Assembly: GCA_036925085.1 (NCBI GenBank)
Contig: JAUPFP010000039.1
Span: 1,365,501 to 1,429,500, forward strand
Length of the DNA: 64,000 bases
Direction: 5' to 3'
Origin: Brachycybe producta
Taxonomy: Eukaryota; Arthropoda; Diplopoda; Playtdesmida; Andrognathidae
Of the stretch, positions 34,901 through 43,900 are shown in pieces. Position 1 is the first letter of the stretch. Every line of letters begins with the position of its first letter. A program made the position numbers and the translations under genes. A model generated the notes under the pieces. It saw only the letters and a list, made by a program, of their open reading frames with translations, made no database searches and had not been told where the DNA came from.

Positions 34901-35450
34901 AATACGGGAGAATTACACTCAATAGTTAGGCTGAATTCTAAAGTGTTACTTAAAATAAAGCTAAACTTAAAACATAAAGCAAGACAAAATTATCTATAAT
35001 TGTCTACGAAAAGGTTGTAAACTTAACTTTTGACTTAAGAAGCATTTTAGAATACGACCGTTAATTAGCTTAAAATTAAGGTATATTAATGTAGTTTACT
35101 AGTTTGTTTGACTTTTTTATATTATGAACGTTTTAAAAATAATATATTTTATAATAATTAGATCACAGAAAATTTTTAAATTCCTGTTTTTTAATTTTAA
35201 AAAAGCAATCATTGATATATTTTGTGTTCCAATCATAATTTGCCGCTTCCATTTGATCAGAAATTTATTTTCTTGACAGGTTCCATTAGATCGTCCTAAA
35301 ACTCAGAGTAACTTTCACATCGCTGCCGTAGGCCACTATATGCATGGAGACGATTCCACGACACCAGAACTGAAACACTTTATTAATAGGTTTCCCAACT
35401 GGACCTACACAATGGGTTGGCCGTCAAAATACGAGGCGTGGACGTTTTAA
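13946..35450 (+). CDS. ERMP1: Endoplasmic reticulum metallopeptidase 1 (M28 family), 13 exons
   Basis: Exons: 13946-14564, 18029-18156, 22317-22422, 22503-22652, 23473-23565, 23641-23853, 23928-24160, 24876-25059, 25143-25333, 25415-25570, 25983-26188, 26267-26558, 35280-35450; 2742 nt, 913 residues (human ERMP1 about 904). The acidic cytosolic N terminus leads to a signal anchor (59-77, [18 protein letters not shown]) and the luminal M28 zinc aminopeptidase domain. Candidate metal and catalytic residues are H198 (CHYDS), D210/D211 (GASDDAVS), E244/E245 (NGAEEN), D271 ([10 protein letters not shown]) and H348 (VYHTKFDS). A multi-span membrane region (about 430-710) and a luminal C-terminal domain ([14 protein letters not shown]) follow. 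Vertebrate ERMP1 is an ER membrane protein linked to ovarian follicle organisation and ER stress handling; its substrates are not well defined. Introns 1, 2 and 12 (3.5, 4.2 and 8.7 kb) hold almost all the mobile DNA. Confidence 0.95.
14600..15120. mobile_element. Inverted-repeat (foldback) element in ERMP1 intron 1
   Basis: The outer ends GAGCGTTAGAACAACGGGCG (from 14608) and its near reverse complement (about 15092-15114) enclose a second pair of roughly 80-bp arms. These run from GAAGTCGAAGGTCGCGG to AAAACACTT (14730-14811) and in reverse at 14893-14975. There is no coding frame. It looks like a non-autonomous DNA transposon, unrelated to the common foldback family. The left end lies only about 45 bp inside the intron. 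Confidence 0.65.
15645..16295. repeat. 16-bp minisatellite enclosed by terminal inverted repeats
   Basis: The unit TTTGGCGTTTGTTCCA (variants ...CTTATTCAG) is repeated about 8 times at 15706-15830 and about 18 times at 15998-16285. The outermost units are reversed: GGGGCGACTGAATAAGCGCC at the left mirrors GGCGCTTGATCAGCGCCACC at the right, so the block has terminal inverted repeats of about 30 bp. This looks like a DNA element with an expanded internal minisatellite. The long apparent frames here ([16 protein letters not shown] units) are repeat artefacts. Confidence 0.8.
15912..15982. repeat. Interstitial (CCTAA)n telomere-like tract
   Basis: About 13 mostly intact CCTAA units (CCTAACCTAACCTAACC, with CCAAT interruptions) sit between the two halves of the minisatellite. 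TTAGG is the ancestral arthropod telomere repeat. This is the main clue to the organism and a curious location, deep in a gene intron. Confidence 0.8.
16296..17535. other. ERMP1 intron 1, non-repeat part
   Basis: AT-rich sequence with a short (GA)n run near 16395. I see no exon or recognisable element. Short frames at 16804-17146 lack any family resemblance. Confidence 0.4.
17535..17770. repeat. Foldback repeat copy, ERMP1 intron 1
   Basis: ACTGGTTATTCTATATTTATGG plus GAAACTAGAATAGTAAATGA form the left arm, and GAGCTTCTAGTTTCTAAAAC the right arm. The copy is shorter and more diverged than most. Confidence 0.7.
19195..19455. repeat. Foldback repeat, left-truncated copy
   Basis: It starts within the left arm (TATTTTCATGTTGATATCG) and continues through the minus-oriented loop (GTCTGCTTAAAGTTGGGTTA) and a complete right arm ending CAAGAATAATC-type sequence. 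Confidence 0.7.
19701..19904. mobile_element. Inverted-repeat element with 72-bp arms
   Basis: The arms 19701-19772 (CAGGCAATTAGAAAACGGGA...) and 19833-19904 (...CCCGTTTTCTAATTGCCTG) are reverse complements with about ten mismatches around a 60-bp centre. CGACAGGCAATT and its mirror extend the symmetry outward. The GC-richer inner part contains GGGCGG and TGACGTCA-like motifs. This is a MITE-like element; the short frames across it are not genes. Confidence 0.75.
20815..21195. repeat. Microsatellite cluster in ERMP1 intron 2
   Basis: (TA)n at 20822-20872, (GT)n at 20879-20895, a G run at 21008-21020, (TA)n at 21152-21174 and (GA)n at 21177-21194. Confidence 0.8.
24180..24492 (-). repeat. Foldback repeat copy, ERMP1 intron 7
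   Basis: The left arm TTTATTCTGCGTTTCAG is followed by GAAACTAGAATGGTAGCTGA. The loop is in minus orientation (CATCTGCTCAACGTTGG), and the right arm ends at AGAGTTCAAGAGGTGG. It abuts the next inverted-repeat element. Confidence 0.75.
24488..24805. mobile_element. Small TIR element in ERMP1 intron 7
   Basis: GTGGTCTAGTTGGACTGCAA at the left is mirrored by GACCGCATTTTGCAGTCC...TTTGACCAC at the right, giving terminal inverted repeats of about 29 bp with a few mismatches. The inside is GC-richer than the intron and has no gene. It appears to have inserted at the edge of the preceding foldback copy. Confidence 0.6.
25625..25955 (-). repeat. Foldback repeat copy, ERMP1 intron 10
   Basis: The arms are GAAACTAGAATGTGTAGCTC and ATGCTACCCTTCTAGTTTC, the loop is in minus orientation, and the end is AGAGTTCGAGAGGCATTTAC. 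Confidence 0.8.
26725..26932 (-). repeat. Foldback repeat copy, part left of the LTR insertion
   Basis: The left arm (AAACTAGAAGGGTAGCTTGA), loop and most of the right arm are present up to TTTCTAAAACACA. The rest resumes at 34236 (ACATTCATGTTTATCTTAAT...CAGAATAATCAAGAGTTCGA). The LTR retrotransposon is therefore nested in this copy and is younger than it. Confidence 0.85.
26933..28843 (+). repeat. 5' LTR
   Basis: It opens with a hairpin, TGTTAGGTG...CACCTAACA (26933-26977), enclosing ACTATAAATG, a TATA-like motif. It then holds an (AAT)n stretch at about 27056-27137, three GGTGTAAT..AACACC palindromes (about 27177-27340), a (GA)n run and a 30-32-bp tandem array (28006-28445). Any frame inside an LTR, such as 27796-28026, is not a gene. 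Confidence 0.9.
28006..28445 (+). repeat. 30-32-bp tandem repeats within the 5' LTR
   Basis: About 14 units of ACTTTCAGAACTCTAAAATA + TTTTG + a variable GAGATTAC or GTTAT. The same array is at 33398-33837 in the 3' LTR. Such subrepeats in LTRs are often enhancer-like; that role is inference. Confidence 0.85.
28846..28863 (+). promoter_or_regulatory. Primer-binding site, probably tRNA-Ser
   Basis: TGGCGCAGTCGACAGGAT starts 2 nt after the 5' LTR. Its reverse complement ends in CCA and resembles the 3' end of animal serine tRNAs (...AATCCTGYCGACTRCGCCA). The tRNA identity is from memory. Confidence 0.65.
29265..29879 (+). CDS. gag: Gag-like capsid protein of the LTR element
   Basis: A 204-residue intact frame starting MDHQGDN. 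The pattern is that of retrotransposon capsids: a [20 protein letters not shown] start, [31 protein letters not shown], a [11 protein letters not shown] helix, and a C-terminal [17 protein letters not shown]. No Cys-His zinc knuckle follows, since the frame stops soon after. It is the only long coding frame of the interior, which suggests that capsid production is kept or only recently freed from selection. Confidence 0.75.
   Translation: MDHQGDNEATTSGVGHNQNVNQPVHSSLIPYFSGDGKGPSAKELFEQIEGITRLANWTEEFQIILIKAKCKGPAAEFLRDHPEIRQITRLEELKALMIQRFEPIEPKLVSMQKFLEEKQSSTESAIEYILRVKTRGRTFTDENPTPDQIAMRDGMIQNQIIKGLNSRIKRFVLSRNPANLQETIAIILAEEENEKLVQGKNGVN
30015..30285 (+). ncRNA. Four repeated small hairpins in the LTR element interior
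   Basis: Near 30020, 30081, 30201 and 30260 the motif reads GGACAGTGGATTGTCC, GGACAACAGATTGTCC, GGACGACGGACTGTCC and GGATGATGGACCATCC. Each folds on itself, and the last swaps both sides of the stem (GGATG with CATCC instead of GGACA with TGTCC). Such compensating change points to selection on RNA structure, for example packaging or dimerisation of the element RNA. The function is inference. Confidence 0.5.
30286..31030 (+). other. Degenerate non-coding interior of the LTR element
   Basis: A/T-rich interior with frequent stops in all frames. Fragments may be decayed coding sequence, but I recognise no polymerase motifs. Confidence 0.5.
31040..31288 (+). pseudogene. Possible remnant of a retroelement protease
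   Basis: A short frame contains [17 protein letters not shown], reminiscent of the ILGMDFL..-type segment near the C terminus of retropepsins. No DTG/DSG active site is visible upstream in frame. Weak evidence. Confidence 0.3.
31289..32305 (+). other. 3' non-coding interior of the LTR element
   Basis: No frame of note. A short direct duplication is seen at about 31834 and 31883 (CTTCAGAAAAGCAGACTAAT). Confidence 0.5.
32311..32324 (+). promoter_or_regulatory. Polypurine tract of the LTR element
   Basis: AGGGGGTAGGGA lies immediately upstream of the 3' LTR, the position where plus-strand priming occurs. Confidence 0.65.
32325..34235 (+). repeat. 3' LTR
   Basis: It has the same length as the 5' LTR at a constant offset of 5392 bp. 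All compared blocks and translated frames match. CACA follows it. Confidence 0.9.
34236..34310 (-). repeat. Foldback repeat copy, part right of the LTR insertion
   Basis: Completes the copy begun at 26725: the sequence from ATCTTAATTTTGCTTCC to CAGAATAATCAAGAGTTCGA matches the right-arm end of other copies. Confidence 0.8.
34350..34480. repeat. Foldback repeat, right-arm fragment
   Basis: AAGTGATTGAGTTACCTTTC + TAGTTTCTC and CCTGAAAGACAGAATAATGA are present; the left arm and loop are missing. Confidence 0.65.
34580..34905. repeat. Diverged foldback repeat copy, ERMP1 intron 12
   Basis: The left end GAACTCTTGATTATTTTACC and AAAGTGTTCTAATAAATAGA are recognisable, and the right end AAAAGACAAAATAGTCGGAG. 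The middle is strongly diverged. Confidence 0.5.
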
Positions 35451-36224
35451 TATTTGAACTAGAAGAAGAAGAAAAAAAACTCTAAAAGCATTTTCTCCCC
35501 GTGGTAAAAGTGTTAAAAGATTAAAAACAAAAAATTGCAAATGTGCATAAGATTATTGCAAAACTGTGGCTTTTAATTCGTTGTTCTCTCTCTCTCTCTA
35601 TATATATATAAATATATAATATACATACAATATATTTTTGTTGGACAAACGTTTCTAAAATGGCCAAAAAAAAAACGTCTGGATATTTTGTCAATAAGCT
35701 GATCCATAATATTGGATATAGCTGCAATTAGTAACCAGATCTCAGGTTACATTTAATCGAACTTATCTAAGTGTCTCAGAATTATGAAATTAAACTGTTT
35801 GCTTTCTCGATATTATTTAAAAATGTGCTTATGGTTTCATTTTTGGCTACATTTTTATTTTAAGCCGTTTTATGAATTACTGATTTTTTTAAAATCTTTA
35901 CAACACAAGCAACTTTGCTTGAAACTTCCATGCAATAAAACTTGCAATAAGATATGCAGCTGAAAGAGTTTGTAGTGTGATTTGACATTCAACTTGATAG
36001 TACTATTTTGTTTGAAACTTTTACGAGACTCAGTCTTATGGAGTTGCACATGTTCAACATCTGAGAGATGTATTTTGATACTCGCCATAAAAAAACAATC
36101 AGGCGTGAACTTGAAATGACATCAGAGGTTTGAATTTGCATCTCACAATTTTATGAAAATCCATTTTGTTAGTTTTCTCTTGAAGTTTTCTTTGGAAGTT
36201 TATTAAGAAAGTTGCCGTCACAAG

Positions 36225-36545
36225 TCCGAAGACATTGAAAGTGTATTAGAAACTAGAATGGTAGCTGAATCATTTAAGGACATTTTTCATGTTATATTTC
36301 AAAATAAACTTATAGAAAAAAATTACAAAGTATTGTCTGATTAAAGTTAAGCCATTTTTAAACGGACATAAAAAGCTTATTTTAAAATATATCAACATGA
36401 AAATACGTTTAAGTGATTGAGAGCTTCATTTTTAGTTTCTAAAGCACTTCCAGATTTCTCTTAATTTTGCTTCTGAAAATCAGAATAATCAGAATTTGAT
36501 GGGCGTTTACATTTCAAAACCGGCTTAAAGGAACTTCTAAAACTG
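36225..36545 (-). repeat. Foldback repeat copy downstream of ERMP1
   Basis: GAAACTAGAATGGTAGCTGA in the left arm, a minus-oriented loop (GTCTGATTAAAGTTAAGCCA) and AGCTTCATTTTTAGTTTC in the right arm. Confidence 0.75.
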
Positions 36546-37039
36546 TTTTGCATTTCTTATTCCAGGAGTTACTCAGAGGAAAAATTGAAGTTTAAACATT
36601 ATAAAACTTGTGTATTTGTCAATTATAATTTCAAATACTCTTCGGATGTACACGGTAACGTATTGTAACGTACTAATGTGTTATGTCAACAGTGCAATAG
36701 AAAAGACGGCCTCACCCATTCGATGGTATGTTTGCTAATTTTCATTTACAAACAACGAACAAATAAGAAAAAAATGTTTGGCACTCAACAACTTGCATTT
36801 AAAAAAGATAAATAATAAAAATTTATATTAAAGTTTTTTTTTTCTTGTAACCGTCAACTGACTGAAATGCAACACAATTAACCTCAAAGTGTGAGAGGTG
36901 ATGTTAAAGTTGCCGTCTCGAACTGGTGTGATCTGGAAAGTTGGCGACTGACTGACGGTCGGCACATTTCGACATTAAATTAAATTTGAACATCTTTAAC
37001 GACATTTTACAAGAAAATGATTTTATTATTAGGTTTTTA

Positions 37040-37410
37040 TTAAAATCTTTTATGAACAGGTGATTTTCAAACTCTTTAATTATTCTGTGTTTCAGAAGAA
37101 CAACACTAAGGAGAAATTTGAAAGTTTGCTGGAAACTTGTATGGTAGCTGAATCACTTTCATGTTGATGTTTTTCAAAATAAACTTTTTATCGAAAAAAA
37201 TAAAAAAAATATTGTCTGCTTAAAGTTGGATCATTTTCAAACTTACATATAAAGCTTAATTTAAAAGATATCAAACATGAAAATACCTTTAAAGGATTGA
37301 GCTACTCTTCTACTTGCTTCAAACACTTACTAGATTTTCTTAATTTTGCTCCTGAAAGACACAGGTTAACGAGGAGTTCAAGGCGCGTTTACACTTTTAA
37401 AAAAAAGCTT
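37040..37410 (-). repeat. Foldback repeat copy, intergenic
   Basis: The left end TTATTCTGTGTTTCAGAAG, a minus-oriented loop (TGTCTGCTTAAAGTTGG) and the right arm GATTGAGCTACTCTTCTA. Confidence 0.75.
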
Positions 37411-37488
37411 TTTGAAATAATACATATTTTTTAAAAAAATCGTTAATGTTGAAATCCAAATTAGTTTCGAATTTGTTGAATGTTAGAA

Positions 37489-37792
37489 TTAGAATTGGTA
37501 AGATGCAGCAAAGCTGGGTGAATTCTTACGCAGCAATGCCAACATCTTGCCTACTCTAAATTCGTCCACGTTTCGATAGTCTTTCTTTCTCCCGTAAGTT
37601 TGACCTAAACCAGAAAAAAATAACAAAAATAAGTCCACAGTTGTGTTTTTCTACAAGGTATATTGCAAGAAATATTTGTAAAATTACTTTATAAAATCTA
37701 ATTAATTAATCGTAATATGACAGTAACTAAACTGAGTATTGCACTCGTACTTACTTCGATAGTAATGTTCACGATTTGTGATATTCTCGTAA
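37489..37792 (-). CDS. Possible last two exons of an unrecognised gene
   Basis: On the minus strand, 37755-37792 reads ..YENITNREHYYR and ends at a good GTAAGT donor. It joins in phase to 37489-37604, which starts after TTTAG and reads SQTYGRKKDYRNV.. to ..RKNSPSFAASYQF and a stop. Composition and splice signals look real and the joined peptide is soluble and basic. I do not recognise the family and found no upstream exons (the acceptor of the first is weak). Could be chance. Confidence 0.25.
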
Positions 37793-38314
37793 CTTCAGAG
37801 AGTCTACATCCAAACTAAACCAGATGCAGACTTGAACTATTACCCACTCTTCTTTCTTATTGGAACCCAAACCCACCTATTTTTTTATCCCAGCCGCACA
37901 CACACACATAAACTATACATGTCATCTCTTTTATCAATTTTCATAATATGTAGCATATTGAAAATTTGACATTTTACAAATGTGAAGTTTTTTTTTGTCG
38001 TTTTTGCAAATGGCTTACTGAATATGAGGCACTGAGGGTTCCTTAGGGGTAGGTTCATGAAATTAAAATATATTGCACATCCATTTCATTAAGATTTTTC
38101 GATCAACACAGTGGGATTGGGGGATAAAGAATATCATTTTCGTTGGACCATGACTCAATTCCCCTTTAAATGCCAACTATCAAATGTCATCCATTGCATA
38201 GACGTGATTATGTCATGGGACTATAGTAGATTTATTGTGTATTTGCTATTATTGAAGAAAAAAATCCACTGCATATTTTGAAACATAAATTATCTTTGAA
38301 GTTTTTTTTTTTAC

Positions 38315-39140
38315 AAAATGTATTAATATGGCAAATATTTATAATTACATCACAAAAGCTACCTCTTATATTTTGAAAATTTTATAAAGCATATAGGTAT
38401 CAATTTTTCTGTTTGTTTTTTTAAATCTGAATTTGAACAACTAATTTGCAATGAGCCTAGAAGGCCTGTGGCAGAGGTACTAGTTAGTCCAAAAGCGACA
38501 TAAAAATGTGTTGTCAAAATGACCTATATTATTACCGACCATGACAATTCCCCAGCATGCAAACTTGTTATATTTATACTTTTATAGTATATTATTTATT
38601 ATTATGGAAATTAATTTATAATTACATCACAAAAGCTGCTTTATATATTGGAAATTTTACAAAACCTATTAGTTATCAGTTTTTATGTTTTTTTTTACAT
38701 TTGAATTTGAATAATTAATCAGTAAACAGGCTAGAAGTCCTACGACAGTGGGACTATTTAGTCCAGAAACACAATAAAAAAATGCATTATCAAGTTAACC
38801 TATTATCACCTACCATGATAATCTCCGAGCATGAAACTTTTTATAATATTTTTAATACATACCAATACTGTATACTTTTATAATATATGCATTATGGAAA
38901 TATCACTCACATTTTGAATATTCCATAATGCCTATTAGTTTTTATGCTGTTTTTTGATTTGATTTTGAATAATTACTCCACAAGCAACTTACAAGGCCTA
39001 TGGCAAAGGGATTGTTAGTCCACAAACAACATAAAAATGCTTTGTCAAAATAATTTATTATCAGCTACCATAACAATTCCTCCTCAGGCAAACTGTTTAT
39101 AATATTTTTTATTACTAACATTTATATTTTTATAATATTT
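38315..39140. repeat. Diverged tandem repeat, about 270-bp unit, three copies
   Basis: TATAATTACATCACAAAAGC occurs at about 38340 and 38615. The later landmarks GAATTTGAA.AA(C/T)TAAT, TAGAAGGCC/TAGAAGTCC, TTAGTCCA.AA and ACC.TGA.AAT(T/C)(C/T)C recur in the same order three times. No coding frame. Confidence 0.65.
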
Positions 39141-40195
39141 TATGCTTTCATATTTTGATAAGAAACCGTGATCACATTATAAAATTTTAACAAACTCACC
39201 ATTCTAATGATTTCTTTTTACCTTAAATATTACACACGACTGACTAGTTTGTTGGAAAAATACTTTAGGAGTAATATATTCCACATAAGAAGTTTTTTTA
39301 GCACTTTTCGATGTGTGTTGAAGCTAGTTTTATCTTACAATGCTAAAATTTATACTCTTAACAGACTAATGCATAAGTAAACTTGTATTCCATTGACAAG
39401 TGTATGTGACAACAGAAAATCATCCAATAGGAAAGGTTAGGTTTTTGTATGCATAAGATTTTTTCTTTTCCCCCCCATTACAAATGTTGCAGTGTTTTTC
39501 AGGTAAATCACCTGACCACTTAACCTTCTGTTCTTGTATTTCGCTTTTAATGTAGGCTTATTCTCTCTTTTGATTTTTTTTTCTTCTCAACTATGTAGTT
39601 CTAGCTAACAAAACTAATATTTGTGCAAGCAAATGTAGGGAAATGATTGAAGAGAAAAAAGGAGAGAAACTGAAATACACAATAAAAATCCACACAACAT
39701 GAAACACAAAAAAATGAAACCGCAGTGAACTGCATTTTTTTTTTCTGTTTGTTGCTTCCTAGTCTTCTTCTTTTTATGTATTTTATACACAAGGGATAAA
39801 TATTAATGTTAACAAAGTTACACCTTCTTACGTTTGTATTTTTGAGTTAAACAATGTCTCATATATTATTATACATATCACAATTGTGTTGCCTAATTTT
39901 ATTAAAACTTTTATTATTGCATCAGACTTTAGGTTAAGCTATTGATGTTTTAAATAGATGTTGTAATTTGTTGATTATGCCTTTATAATTATATTTGATT
40001 TTTAATTCAATCCACATAGAGGTTTGAAATTCTGAATTGTAAGCGTCTTAGTGCTGATTCATGTTAAATAAGTAAACAAGTAAATATTCAATAAATTGCA
40101 CCATGTTTAGTGGAGCTCAACAGTAATTTTAAATAAATTATTACACATATTTATAAAAAATACCGGTAGTACAATATATTTATTTTTTATTACTT

Positions 40196-40320
40196 CTACT
40201 ATTACTACTATAATAATAATAATAATGATACAAATAATTATAATTATAATAATAAAAAATAGTAATATTGATAATAATAGTAATAATAATAATAATATTA
40301 ATAATAATGACAAATAATAT
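40196..40320. repeat. (AAT/ATA)n trinucleotide-rich tract
   Basis: Imperfect ATAATAATA repeats with TAT interruptions. The apparent Ile/Leu-rich frame on the minus strand is an artefact of this tract. Confidence 0.8.
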
Positions 40321-40934
40321 GATAATATTAATGTGGAGGGGAGATTGTGTTCATAATTTATTTTTAAAATCTCAATTTATTTATGAGAAGTGATTTTTGT
40401 GAAATATCTGAGATTTGTTTTGGTTTATCTCATTCAAAACGGGCGCCTTTATAAAAGGTTCCGCCTTTTGGGTTTTAATGACGTCACAGATTAATCGGAG
40501 TTTATTCGGAGTAATTAATCTTTTAATTGTATAGTAAAAGAAAATATAACTGACTCCGATCACGCTCTACTTCTAAATAGAAACGTCTTTTATAATGCCA
40601 TTTGTAATAATCAGCACCATTTAAGTACCACTCTTTAACAGAAATTTGATAATATATGGATTCAACATGGCAGCTAACACTTACATTAGCCACATATTAA
40701 TTGTTTGAAACTGAAGTTTTCAAGAATTTGTGGTTTATTTGCAGCGCCCCTGGTGGCGTTATATGAAACTCGAATTTAAAGACGCGGATTTTCGGTTTTT
40801 TACAGGTTGTATTTTCAATTTAAATGCAATAATTATTAATTAAAATGTGTTATTTAAGACGCTTATAGGCCAGTGGTTATTCTTGTGTTTAAAATGAGTA
40901 TTCAGTTTGAATGAGCGGATAAAAGTTGGTAGAA

Positions 40935-43900
40935 ATGACTCAATTCAACTCTGAAAATGTGGAGAAGGTTCGTTTCGTTCATTGCAAATTAGACCAGATT
41001 ACATTTCCACTCTCTAGTCTATCTTACTGGGTATTCTTTCGATTTCACACGGTTTTAGGTGATCGGTGAGTTCTACAGTGGTGTTAACGGAGTTCAGAGT
41101 GAAGCTCACCAATGGCTGACCAATGCCCAGTCTTCACCGGACGCTTGGAACTTCTGCTGGGACCTCATCAATCCCAATAAGGTTTTCTTGAAGAAGAAGA
41201 AGAGGAGGAGCGGATGACCTCTCAACGTTCCGTGCACCGTTTTTCATCTTATGCGCTGTTCTTGTTTTGTCTTTTAGCCTCCAGAGACGCAATTCTTTGG
41301 AGCTAGTACTCTTCATGTCAAGATTACAAAATACTGGTATCACTTTATTGATGTTTTTCCATTAGGAGCCGCTACCCTCCAAACTAAGGCTGTCGAGTTG
41401 TTATTTAAGTTACGCCGAAGACGCGAAACTAGGTGACAAAGCTGTACAAAATTCTGGCGTAGAGGATAAGCGGCTGCTAATAGAAAGAATTTTACTTTCT
41501 CTCATAACAGTAGTTAAGTTTAGCGTAATTATAATTTCACTTTAAAGGTATGAAGTTCCTACTGATCAGTATTTAACGTTGCGAAAGAAACTTCTGGAGT
41601 TTCTCGTAACGTATGCCAATGGTCCGAAAGTGATTCTGAACAGGCTTTGTATTGCCGTAAGTGTTGTAAATCATTGTTTGTTCTTCTCAACTGTTATTTC
41701 TGACGGTTGCTTTTTTTTGTTTTATGTTGTTAGCTTGCGTCTCATCTAATTCACACGATCGGAGATCATTGGAACAAACCTATAGCCGACATTATAGCGA
41801 CGTTTCGACCGGACAATTGCCACAATATAAGGGTAATCCTAAAAGGCGTTTCAAAACAAAAAATAGCCGTCTTAAAATATGCTCAATGATGTGTTTCCAT
41901 GAGCAGATTTTTTAATTCTGGTTATTCTGTTTCAGAAGCAATTGTTAAGAAGAAAGTGGAAGTGTTTTAGAAACTAGGAGAGTTAATGAATCACTTTATA
42001 ATAACACATTTTCATATTCATATCTTTGAAAATCGTTTAAAAATTAAAATTGAGTCAAATTTTATGCTGTTGTAAAAAGCTTATTTTAAAAGATATAAAA
42101 ACATAAAAATAGCCTTTTGTGATTTATTTACTCATTTATTTTTGAAAACACTTTTGACCGTCGAACTTTGCTTATTCTGTGGTTCAGGAGCAAAATTAAA
42201 AAATAAACTTGAAAGTGGTTTAGAAACTAGGAGGGTATTTCAACCAAATGACGGTATTTTTTATGTTTGATATCTGTTAAAATAAACTTTTTATGTTTGT
42301 TATTTTTGTCTATATTAAGTTTATTTTGAAATATATCAACATGAAAATACTCTTTAGGTGATTTAGCTACTGTTCTAGTTTCTAACGCACTTTCAATTTC
42401 TCATTTGTTTTTTTCTTTAAACGGAGATATTCTAAAACAGGAATACTTTAAAATGGTCGGGTTTTTTTTCTTCTCACTAAAGTAGGCCTATGTGGCTAGC
42501 TGGCTTCATCTATGAAAATGATTTGAATACAATTAATTATCGTAAAGAGTCGATTTCATCTGGATTCTCAGACTTTTTTTATTTATTTCAGGATGACCAA
42601 ATTATGAACATTTTGTTGGAAATTTTGACCGTTTTACCTGAAGAGGTGTGTTTCTTTTTTCTTACGTTTGTTGTTATTGCATTATTTATTCGTTGTGTCT
42701 TTCCTAAAGGTTCGAACAATGATTTTGCCAGCATCACGTCGTGGTTTAGTGAGGAATGAGTTACAAGCCGGGTTTGCCGATGGTAAATGATGATGATGTG
42801 ATTAAGGTTTACATGTTTGTATTTTTATTACGATCACGCATTTTTCGCTTTTTCTTTGTTAGTTCTTCCCATTCTACAACTTATTCTAACGAATTCGTCA
42901 ATGGCCGAAATAAAATTACAAGCGATTAAATGTTTTTGTGGTTGGGTCGAATTCGGAATTCCGTTCACAGAATACAGTGATCTCGTATCTGTGGTGTTGC
43001 AGTCAACGTACGATGATGCTCTTTCGGATGAAGCTCTCGACTGTCTCACGTCCGTCGTCTGTCATCATGACAGCCACAAGTTTAAGGGTTCTCTTCAGAA
43101 GTTGATCGGACAGATTCTATCTCTCGAATCTTTGCTGGCCAAAGATATTGAAGAGGGAGACATCTATAGGTGTTACAAAACGTACTTTTTGTTTCTGAAT
43201 TTGGCTGAGACGCATTCGAAAATGATTCTCGAGGGCGTTCTACAAGATGGAGAATTTAGAGATCAAGCGTTACATCTCGTTCGAATCGTTTTGGTTAGTC
43301 AATCTAGCAATTATGCCCGCGTTTATTTTTCTTATGTCGTTTTATGTTGTCGTTTTTTTTCAGCAATGTACAGCATCTCCGGGCCAGTATCCCATAGATG
43401 AAATAAGTAGCAATTTAGTATTTAATTTCTGGTATCTACTTCAGGTAAAAATAGAAATCTGTTCACAACTCATTTTAAGCACAAATTAGAAATTCGCTTT
43501 TACTAGGAGGACATTGTTTCTTCGGAGGTAGATAAATATCCCATCTACATTTCATATTTTGCTCCAGTTTACACGTCGTTGGTCAATGCATTGCTTACAA
43601 AGAGCATCTTTCCAGCAGATACAGAATTTCAGACGTGGAATTCTGGTATTTGGATCACATGCAGTAACTTTAAGCTTGTGACATCAGAGGGTTTGCTAAA
43701 AATTTTGATCAAATGATAATCAATAGTTTAAATGTTTTATGAAAAGCCTATTTTCAAATTCTGATTATTGTGCGTTTTGGAAGAACAACACTGAGGAGCA
43801 ATTGGAAGCGTGTTAGAAACTAGAATGGTAACAGAATCACTTAATAATATTTTCATTTTGATATCTTTCAAAATAACCTTGTTAACCTTGTCATTTTCAA

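Larger units (their letters stand above)
35451..40934. other. Gene-poor region between ERMP1 and IPO13
   Basis: 5.5 kb without a convincing gene. It holds two foldback copies, a (TA)n run near 35597-35635, a diverged tandem repeat (about 38315-39140), an (AAT/ATA)n stretch at 40196-40320, a possible pair of minus-strand exons (37489-37792) and the IPO13 promoter region at the right end. Confidence 0.5.

Noticed and set aside
40107-40313. Leucine/isoleucine-rich minus-strand frame
   Set aside because: Product of a trinucleotide repeat.
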